Source of the DNA: Clostridia bacterium
GTDB taxonomy: Bacteria; Bacillota; Clostridia; Christensenellales; Borkfalkiaceae
DNA: 64,000 nt
Direction: 5' to 3'
NCBI GenBank assembly: GCA_017507005.1
Contig: JAFWBT010000026.1
Location: 42,892 to 106,891, forward strand
Shown: positions 58,208 through 64,000 of the stretch, piece by piece
How positions within the stretch are numbered: position 1 is the stretch's first letter
How the letters are laid out: every line of letters starts with the position of its first letter
Made by a program: the position numbers and the translations under genes
Notes under the pieces: generated by a model
What the model saw: only the letters and a program-made list of their open reading frames with translations
What the model was told of the DNA's origin: nothing
Databases searched by the model: none

Positions 58208-60316
58208 TTATTTTTCTATCTTTTGTAAAATGCGGAATTCCGCTCTCCGACGTTCAAAATCGACGTCGATTACACGCACGCGCACTTCTTCGCCTATCGT
58301 GTAACTCTCGTAATTGCCGTTCAAACGGAACCTATCAGGGTCGAACGTGAATTCCCCGAACAGCGATTCGATAGGAACAAAGCCCTCAATCGTGTTCGAC
58401 AACTCGGCAAACAGCCCAAACGAGGTAACGCCCGAAATCACGGCGTCAAATTCCTCGCCTATATGCTCGCTCATATACATCGTCGTATACAAATCGTCCA
58501 CGTCTCGTTCCGCATCCGTTGCGCGGCGTTCGCGCTCGGAAGAACGCTTTGCTGCCTCGTCCACGAACCCTGCATACGTCTTCGTAGCGTCCTCGTAGCC
58601 GCCGCGGATAATTTCCTTGATAATGCGGTGAATACAAAGGTCGGGATAGCGACGGATAGGGGAGGTGAAATGGCAATAACACGTGCTCGCCAGCCCAAAA
58701 TGCCCCACGTTTTCGGGCGAATAGCGCGCCTTTTGCATAGAACGGAGCATTACGCGGTTTAACACCGAATACACGGGCAAACCCTCTGCCGATTTTAATA
58801 AATTTTGATAATCGTACGGCTTTACGTCCACGGCAGAAAACCGCGCCGTCAAGCCCAACGTCTGCGCGAAAGCGCGGAAATTCGTCGCTTTTTCTTCGCT
58901 CGGTTTTTCGTGGATACGGTACACGAACGGCGCGTCGATGGCGTGCATATATTCCGCGACGGTCTCGTTTGCCAGCACCATAAACGCCTCGATAATTTGA
59001 TAGGAAAACAGCCGTTCGTATTTGGGAATACGAATCTCGTTCGTTTCGGGATTGAAAAGAATTTTCGCTTCTTTCACGTCCAAAGACACGTTGCCTTTTT
59101 TCTGACGCATGGTCTGCAAAATGTGCGTCAATTCGGCGAAGAGGGGTACCATGTCCGCAACGAGTGGATATTTTTTCACCGTTTCCCCGTCACCGCTCAG
59201 CATTTTTTCTACGTCCGTATACGTCATTTTATAGGTGGAGCGGATAATCCCTTCAACGATTTCACTGTTCTTTACTACGCCTTTTTTATCGACGTGCATA
59301 ATGCAGGAAAGGGTGAGTCTGTCCTCGCCCTCGTTCAACGAACAAATGCCGTTGGACAGCGCGCGGGGGAGCATAGGCAGAACACGGTCGGGAAAATATA
59401 CGCTCGTGCCTCGTTCAAAAGCATCGTTATCAAGGATAGAACGGTAGCCAACGTAATGGCTCACGTCTGCGATATGCACGCACAGCCGATACTCGTTGCC
59501 GATTTTTTCCAAAGAAACAGCGTCGTCGATATCCCGCGTGTCCTCGCCGTCAATCGTAACGATAACCGTATCTCGAAAATCCTTTCGTCCGATAAGGTCG
59601 CGTTCGGTAATGTCGCGATTTTGCTGCTTTTGCGCTTCTTTTTCCACCGTTTCAGGGAATTCCTCACGCAAATCGTACGAACGGATAATGGACAATTCTT
59701 CCGCGAAAAAATCATCTTCGTCGCCAAGCACCTCTATAATTTCGCCACCGGGGGATTTCCCGTAAGGATAAGAGGTGATTTTGGCAACGGCTTTTACGCC
59801 GCTGGGAATATTAAAACAATCGGATAAAGGGATATAAATATCCGTCGAATATTTCTTCTCGTCAGGCACAAGATATCCCGCCCGACGGTCTTTTTGGAAA
59901 GTCCCGACGATGGTCGTATACCCACGTTGCAGTATTTTTACAACGTTGCCCTCGTCTTCGCCACGGCCAAAGCTCTTTTCAATGAGCACCGTGTCGCCGT
60001 GCAACGCGCCGTGCAGGTTTTTATGCGGAATAAAAAAGTCGTTTTCATACGCCGTTTTATCCTCAGGAACAAGAAAAGCAAACCCTCGTTCGTTGCCCGA
60101 AAGCACGCCTTTAATCAGCCCTAATTGTTCACTCGTTCCATACCTGCCCCCGTCGTTTTGATATAATTTGCCGTCTTTAACGAGTAGCTCTAATAGGTCG
60201 ATCACCCGTTGTTTTTCCCGATAGGGGATATTTAAAATTTTACATATTTCACTCGCGGTTTTGACTGCGAGCGTGCCGTCTTGGAAGAGGGCAAAGATAC
60301 TTTCTTTTGCGTTCAT
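58208..60316 (-). CDS. rnr: Ribonuclease R
   Basis: Processive 3'-5' exoribonuclease able to digest structured RNA, often working with SmpB-tmRNA. An N-terminal winged-helix (1-65) is followed by two cold-shock domains, the RNB catalytic domain with GEDTRDIDDAVSL, DRVLPMLPRALSNGICSLN and TSPIRRYPDLCIHRII, and a C-terminal S1 domain (about 615-700). The length of 702 residues is slightly short and lacks a long basic tail. GGAGG precedes the ATG. The codons around GGRYG at about residue 56 contain a 23-base sequence shared with the nif3-like gene. Confidence 0.97.
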   Translation of the reverse strand: MNAKESIFALFQDGTLAVKTASEICKILNIPYREKQRVIDLLELLVKDGKLYQNDGGRYGTSEQLGLIKGVLSGNERGFAFLVPEDKTAYENDFFIPHKNLHGALHGDTVLIEKSFGRGEDEGNVVKILQRGYTTIVGTFQKDRRAGYLVPDEKKYSTDIYIPLSDCFNIPSGVKAVAKITSYPYGKSPGGEIIEVLGDEDDFFAEELSIIRSYDLREEFPETVEKEAQKQQNRDITERDLIGRKDFRDTVIVTIDGEDTRDIDDAVSLEKIGNEYRLCVHIADVSHYVGYRSILDNDAFERGTSVYFPDRVLPMLPRALSNGICSLNEGEDRLTLSCIMHVDKKGVVKNSEIVEGIIRSTYKMTYTDVEKMLSGDGETVKKYPLVADMVPLFAELTHILQTMRQKKGNVSLDVKEAKILFNPETNEIRIPKYERLFSYQIIEAFMVLANETVAEYMHAIDAPFVYRIHEKPSEEKATNFRAFAQTLGLTARFSAVDVKPYDYQNLLKSAEGLPVYSVLNRVMLRSMQKARYSPENVGHFGLASTCYCHFTSPIRRYPDLCIHRIIKEIIRGGYEDATKTYAGFVDEAAKRSSERERRATDAERDVDDLYTTMYMSEHIGEEFDAVISGVTSFGLFAELSNTIEGFVPIESLFGEFTFDPDRFRLNGNYESYTIGEEVRVRVIDVDFERRRAEFRILQKIEK
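60137..60159 (-). repeat. 23-bp sequence shared with the nif3-like gene, inside rnr
   Basis: The reverse complement of this stretch is identical to 20483-20505. In rnr it encodes Asn-Asp-Gly-Gly-Arg-Tyr-Gly, which looks native for the family, so rnr is the more likely original context. Confidence 0.6.
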
Positions 60317-60353
60317 GTTACGCCTCCTTGCGATATGTAAAGAGGATTGTAAG

Positions 60354-60383
60354 AAAAACGGCGGCTTGTTAACAAAGCCGCCG
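60354..60383 (-). terminator. Terminator or attenuator between secG and rnr
   Basis: On the minus strand CGGCGGCTTT pairs with AAGCCGCCG across GTTAAC, followed by TTTTTCTT. It would end or reduce transcription after secG before rnr. Confidence 0.8.
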
Positions 60384-60400
60384 ATGTGAGTTCCTTATGA

Positions 60401-60718
60401 TCAAATATAGAAAACGGGAAGAATTTGTACGATGTAGAATGCCAAGGAGAACACTACGAGGAGAGCGAGGCAAATCCACGTCCATTTCTTCATTTTCGCT
60501 TCGATTGATCTACCTTTGTTCTTACCGAAGAAGGTTTCACTCGATCCGCCGAGCGCGTCGATACCGCTGGAATTGCTGGGCTGCAACAATATCAAAATAA
60601 CTGCTGCAACAGCCGCGATTGCCATTAAAACGATCATTGCGATAAGCAATACGTTGTGTACGGTTTCGTGCGTAGGGGATTTATAGACGTCTGCTAATAA
60701 ATTGATATAATTCAACAT
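60401..60718 (-). CDS. secG: Preprotein translocase subunit SecG
   Basis: Small auxiliary subunit of the SecYEG protein-export channel. Two membrane helices (about residues 22-46 and 80-101) flank the typical cytoplasmic loop LLQPSNSSGIDALGGSSETFFG. The 105 residues are slightly long owing to the N-terminal 20 residues. AAGGATT lies before the ATG. The order gpmI-secG-rnr-smpB is standard in Firmicutes. Confidence 0.93.
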   Translation of the reverse strand: MLNYINLLADVYKSPTHETVHNVLLIAMIVLMAIAAVAAVILILLQPSNSSGIDALGGSSETFFGKNKGRSIEAKMKKWTWICLALLVVFSLAFYIVQILPVFYI

Positions 60719-60897
60719 AACTCTAATCCTTTTTTACTTTTTCTTTTGACGGATTTTCATCCGCTTTTCCAAAATTACTAAAACATTATAACATACTTGC
60801 ATAAATATCGCAACTGTTTTTTGCGAGCTTTTGGAAAAATTTTTTCTCTTTTCTTGTGAAAATTCCTGCGAAAATGGTAAAACGAATAGCGAAACGC

Positions 60898-62469
60898 TTA
60901 TTTGATAAGGCTCTTGCCCGTCATTTCCTTAGGCTGCGCAATCTTCATCATATCGAGCAGGGTAGGGGCAAGGTCAGCCAAAACGCCGTCTTCGCGGAGC
61001 GTAACGTTCTTATATTCCTCGGATACGAGAATTACGGGTACGGGGAAGGTCGTGTGCTGCGTGAACGCGCCAACGCCGTCGTCTGCAATCATCTGGTCAG
61101 CGTTGCCGTGGTCAGCCGTCACCAACGCGCTGCCGCCCATAGCAAGGATTTTATCCGTCACTTTCTTTACGCACTCGTCAACGGTATGCACCGCTTTTAC
61201 AGCCGCTGCCATAACGCCCGTATGGCCTACCATATCGCAGTTTGCGAAGTTAAGGATTACGACGTCGTATTCGCCTTTATCCAGCTCTTCCAACACCTTT
61301 TCGGTGACAGGATACGCGCTCATTTCCGGCTGTAAATCGTACGTTGCCACCTTCGGAGAGGGGATAACGATACGCGTTTCGCCTTCGACGGGCGCTTCTA
61401 ATTTCGCGTTGAAGAAGAACGTAACGTGCGCGTACTTTTCCGTTTCTGCAATGTGCAGCTGTTTAAGCCCCAAGGACGCGATATACTGCGGCAGAGTGTT
61501 CGTAATATCGTCGGGCGGGAACGCCACGCCAACGTTTTCAAAGGACGAATCGTACACCGCAAAGCCCACGTATACGGGGGCAAGGAAACCCGTCTTTCTT
61601 TCAAACCCAAGCGTTGTGCCCGTTTTGCTGTCTACAAAGGGGAATTCCTTTTGCGAGAACATTCTCGAAATCTGTCTTGCTCTGTCAGGACGGAAGTTAA
61701 AGCAAATAATGCTGTCACCTGCGCCAATCAGAGCGATAGGTTCGCCGTTTTTGGTGAGGTTGGTGGGCAGGATAAATTCGTCGTTGACGCCGTTTGCGTA
61801 GGACGCTTTCGCCGCGTCTTCCGCCGTGCCTTCAAACTGCACGCCCGTACCCAACGTCAGCATATCGTACGCTTTTTCTTCGCGGTCCCAGTTGTTGTCG
61901 CGGTCCATAGCGTAATATCTACCCGAAACGGAAGCAATTTTACCGAACGACAGCTCGTCCAGTTTGTTCTGCAAATCCTTTAAGAATTCCGCACCGGAGG
62001 TAGGGGCAACGTCGCGCCCGTCGGTGAACGCGTGGATATACACGTTTTCAAGACCTTCCGCTTTCGCCATTTCCACCAAAGCGTACAGATGCTCGATATG
62101 GCTGTGCACGCCGCCCGTGGAAACGAGCCCATAAAGGTGCAGTTTTTTGCCGTTTTCTTTTGCGGAACGCATCGCGCGGAGCAATTCAGCGTTCTTAAAG
62201 AACTCGCCGTCACGGATATCTTTCGTGATTTTCGTAAGGTCTTGATAAACGATACGGCCTGCGCCGATATTGAGATGGCCTACTTCGCTATTGCCCATCT
62301 GGCCGTCGGGAAGACCTACCGACATACCGCTCGCGCCAAGCTGTGCGCTGGGGTAATTTTTCTTCAATTCATTGACGTATTTACTGCCGTCTGCAACGAT
62401 AGCGTTGCCTTTTTCGGAGGGGTTAATTCCATAGCCGTCCATAATGATAATGGCGTAAGGTTTTTTCAT
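60898..62469 (-). CDS. gpmI: 2,3-bisphosphoglycerate-independent phosphoglycerate mutase
   Basis: Interconverts 3- and 2-phosphoglycerate in glycolysis, Mn-dependent, alkaline phosphatase fold. IIMDGYGIN and the phosphoserine site MGNSEVGHLNIGAG (Ser61) are present. The central insert domain carries HAFTDGRDVAPTSG and GRYYAMDRDNNWDR, and the metal site has NFANCDMVGHTG and TADHGNAD. The length is 523 residues. AGGAGAT precedes the ATG. It follows tpiA after an 83-base spacer that carries a repeat copy. Confidence 0.98.
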   Translation of the reverse strand: MKKPYAIIIMDGYGINPSEKGNAIVADGSKYVNELKKNYPSAQLGASGMSVGLPDGQMGNSEVGHLNIGAGRIVYQDLTKITKDIRDGEFFKNAELLRAMRSAKENGKKLHLYGLVSTGGVHSHIEHLYALVEMAKAEGLENVYIHAFTDGRDVAPTSGAEFLKDLQNKLDELSFGKIASVSGRYYAMDRDNNWDREEKAYDMLTLGTGVQFEGTAEDAAKASYANGVNDEFILPTNLTKNGEPIALIGAGDSIICFNFRPDRARQISRMFSQKEFPFVDSKTGTTLGFERKTGFLAPVYVGFAVYDSSFENVGVAFPPDDITNTLPQYIASLGLKQLHIAETEKYAHVTFFFNAKLEAPVEGETRIVIPSPKVATYDLQPEMSAYPVTEKVLEELDKGEYDVVILNFANCDMVGHTGVMAAAVKAVHTVDECVKKVTDKILAMGGSALVTADHGNADQMIADDGVGAFTQHTTFPVPVILVSEEYKNVTLREDGVLADLAPTLLDMMKIAQPKEMTGKSLIK

Positions 62470-62498
62470 GTTTTTTATCTCCTAAAAATCAAAATGGT

Positions 62499-62533
62499 GG
62501 GGGCAGGTACGCGTTGAACGCATATCTGTCCCC
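62499..62533 (+). repeat. Interspersed short repeat, copy 8, folding as a full hairpin
   Basis: GGGGGCAGGTACGCGTTGAA at 62499-62518 followed by CGCATATCTGTCCCC. GGGGGCAG (62499-62506) pairs with CTGTCCCC (62526-62533) with one G-U, and GCGTT (62511-62515) pairs with AACGC (62517-62521), so the whole unit is an imperfect hairpin. It sits between tpiA and gpmI. Confidence 0.85.
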
Positions 62534-62552
62534 ATGTTTTACGATTAAAAAA

Positions 62553-63299
62553 TTATTTGTCGAAGTTTACAATCGTAGCGAAATCGGGTGCTTTCAAGGA
62601 CGCGCCGCCGATAAGACCGCCGTCGATTTCAGGCATAGCCATCAGCTCTTTGCAGTTGCCTGCGTTCATGCTGCCGCCGTACTGAATACGGAGCTTTTCT
62701 GCACATTTAGGACAGAACATTTCGCCCACCGTTTTACGGATAAACGCGATGGTTTCGTTTGCCTGTTCCGCCGTAGCCGTCTTGCCCGTACCGATAGCCC
62801 AAACGGGTTCGTACGCGATAACGATTTTCGTGATGTCTTCGATATCTTTCAAACCTTCGTGGATTTGCGTAGCGAGCACTTCTTCCGTCTTGCCTGTTTC
62901 TCTTTCTTCCAAAGATTCACCGATACAAACGATAGGGGTGAGGCCAGCTTTGAGCGCGGTAAGCGTTCTCTTGTTTACCGTTTCGTCCGTTTCAGCAAAA
63001 TACTGACGGCGTTCGCTGTGGCCGATAATAACGTATTCAACGCCGTATTCAAGGAGCATAGCCGCGGAGATTTCGCCCGTGTAAGCGCCTTTTTCAGCAA
63101 AGTGTACGTTTTCTGCGCCGAGCTTGATGTTCGTGCCTTTGAGCGCCTCACTAACAGCGGGGATATCAATAGCGGGAACGCAAACGACTACGTCGCAGTT
63201 TGCTTCCGTAACGAGGGGAGCAATCGCTTTTACGAGCGTTACGCCTTCGGAAGCGGTGTTGTTCATTTTCCAGTTACCTGCAATAATAGGTCTTCTCAT
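62553..63299 (-). CDS. tpiA: Triosephosphate isomerase
   Basis: Interconverts dihydroxyacetone phosphate and glyceraldehyde 3-phosphate. Catalytic residues are Lys11 (AGNWKMN), His94 (IIGHSERR) and Glu164 (AYEPVWAIGTG). IQYGGSMNAGNCKEL and DGGLIGGASLK form the phosphate-binding end. The length of 248 residues is typical. AGGAGAAAG precedes the ATG. It lies between pgk and gpmI in the glycolysis operon. Confidence 0.98.
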   Translation of the reverse strand: MRRPIIAGNWKMNNTASEGVTLVKAIAPLVTEANCDVVVCVPAIDIPAVSEALKGTNIKLGAENVHFAEKGAYTGEISAAMLLEYGVEYVIIGHSERRQYFAETDETVNKRTLTALKAGLTPIVCIGESLEERETGKTEEVLATQIHEGLKDIEDITKIVIAYEPVWAIGTGKTATAEQANETIAFIRKTVGEMFCPKCAEKLRIQYGGSMNAGNCKELMAMPEIDGGLIGGASLKAPDFATIVNFDK

Positions 63300-63385
63300 G
63301 ATATATCTTTCTCCTATATGAAAATTTTTATTCTGTAAAAACGCAAGGAAAGGGCAACGACGTTGCCCTCTGCCTTATCCAAATC

Positions 63386-64000
63386 TTATTTATCGTTCAA
63401 GCAAGCGATACCGGGAAGCACCTTGCCTTCAAACAATTCGAGGGAAGCGCCGCCGCCCGTCGAAATGTGCGTCATCTTATCCGCATAGCCGAGCACCTGC
63501 ACAGCCGCCGCGCTGTCGCCACCGCCGATAATGGTGGTAGCCTTGCCGTATGCGTTTGCAAGAGCCTGTGCAACAGCTTTCGTACCCTCTGCAAGGATAG
63601 GATTTTCAAATACGCCCATAGGGCCGTTCCAAATTACCGATTTAGCGTTAGCAACGGCCTGAGCAAAGAGTTTCTTCGTTTCAGGACCGATATCCAAGCC
63701 CATCATATCGTCGGGGATTGCCATCGAGGAAACGACGGTAGTATCGATAGGCGCGTCGATAGGGTTGGGGAATTCTTTTGCCGCAACGGTATCAACGGGC
63801 AGAAGAATGGTCTTGCCGAGGGATTCTGCCTTTTTCAGCATTTCCAAGCAGTAGTCGATTTTTTCGTCGTCAACGAGGGAAGTACCGATTTTGCCGCCTT
63901 TCGCTTTCAAGAACGTATACGCCATACCGCCGCCGATAACGAGGGTGTCGCACTTTTCAAGCAGGTTGGAAATAACGTTAAGCTTGTCCGCAACCTTTGC
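63386..64000 (-). CDS. pgk: Phosphoglycerate kinase, C-terminal part (5' end outside window)
   Basis: The frame remains open to the right window edge, so only the last about 204 residues are present. The visible C-terminal domain has [29 protein letters not shown] and the ATP-site [10 protein letters not shown], with [20 protein letters not shown] at the end. The gene makes ATP from 1,3-bisphosphoglycerate in glycolysis. It heads, within this window, the minus-strand pgk-tpiA-gpmI-secG-rnr-smpB block. Confidence 0.97.
   Translation of the reverse strand, partial: AKVADKLNVISNLLEKCDTLVIGGGMAYTFLKAKGGKIGTSLVDDEKIDYCLEMLKKAESLGKTILLPVDTVAAKEFPNPIDAPIDTTVVSSMAIPDDMMGLDIGPETKKLFAQAVANAKSVIWNGPMGVFENPILAEGTKAVAQALANAYGKATTIIGGGDSAAAVQVLGYADKMTHISTGGGASLELFEGKVLPGIACLNDK

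Noticed and set aside
58805-59827. 340-codon plus-strand open frame opposite rnr
   Set aside because: Shadow of the RNB domain of rnr; no motifs or start context.
1-64000. CRISPR array, prophage, rRNA or tRNA genes, tmRNA
   Set aside because: No regularly spaced direct repeats with unique spacers, phage structural genes, or RNA-gene signatures were seen on either strand.

Overview
The window reads as a chromosome segment of a Clostridia-like Bacillota (Firmicutes), probably an uncultured gut lineage. The evidence is a T-box leader on pheST, strong SigA promoters of the TTGACA-17-TATAAT type, GGAGG ribosome sites, and the block ispG-polC-rimP-nusA-rnpM-ylxQ-infB-rbfA-nrnA. The dnaG-rpoD-trmK-nif3, cdaA and secG-rnr-smpB neighbourhoods point the same way. 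A finer placement cannot be read from the sequence. There is no rRNA, tRNA, CRISPR array, transposase or prophage, so this is mostly core genome with short accessory insertions.

Layout. 0-9.7 kb: mscL, a tRNA-Phe T-box with pheST, truB-ribF, an endonuclease IV-like gene, an M24 peptidase, efp and dtd. 9.7-15.1 kb is accessory and envelope-related: an AT-rich FlaR-like kinase, a padR-DUF1700-DUF4097 stress operon, a phased octamer array, then GT8, PlsC-type acyltransferase and CrtO-like acyltransferase genes. 15.4-25.5 kb: dgt-like, dnaG, rpoD, trmK, a Nif3-like gene, a zinc-ribbon gene, alr, 5-formyl-THF cyclo-ligase, an unknown membrane protein, rsmD and coaD. 25.5-30.3 kb: aroF-pheA, a patatin, rarA and nrdR. 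30.4-41.8 kb: the translation/transcription block, in which the polC slot holds only an N-terminal/OB/exonuclease protein followed by an inserted serine hydrolase and LRR lipoprotein. 41.9-47.8 kb: a 1,885-residue DUF4011-type helicase with a start-less HTH remnant at its end. 47.8-57.6 kb: comEC, holA, cdaA with a 34-residue cdaR remnant, lysC, an esterase, a NodB deacetylase, a sugar-kinase-like gene, a 29-residue membrane microprotein and a nitrilase-fold pseudoenzyme. 57.7-64 kb, minus strand: pgk-tpiA-gpmI-secG-rnr-smpB.

The main unexplained structure is an interspersed short repeat, GGGGCATGTACGCGTTGAA and variants. It occurs in at least eight intergenic spacers, often at a terminator or able to fold into a hairpin. 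Related sequence also appears inside coding regions, including a 23-bp identity between rnr and the nif3-like gene read in different frames. Other leads are the truncated PolC at the canonical polC locus, the trimmed cdaR, the catalytically stripped nitrilase-like protein beside a three-copy operator-like cluster, and the ~22-bp phased GTAGAGTG array.

All calls rest on reading motifs and context by eye. No database search was possible.
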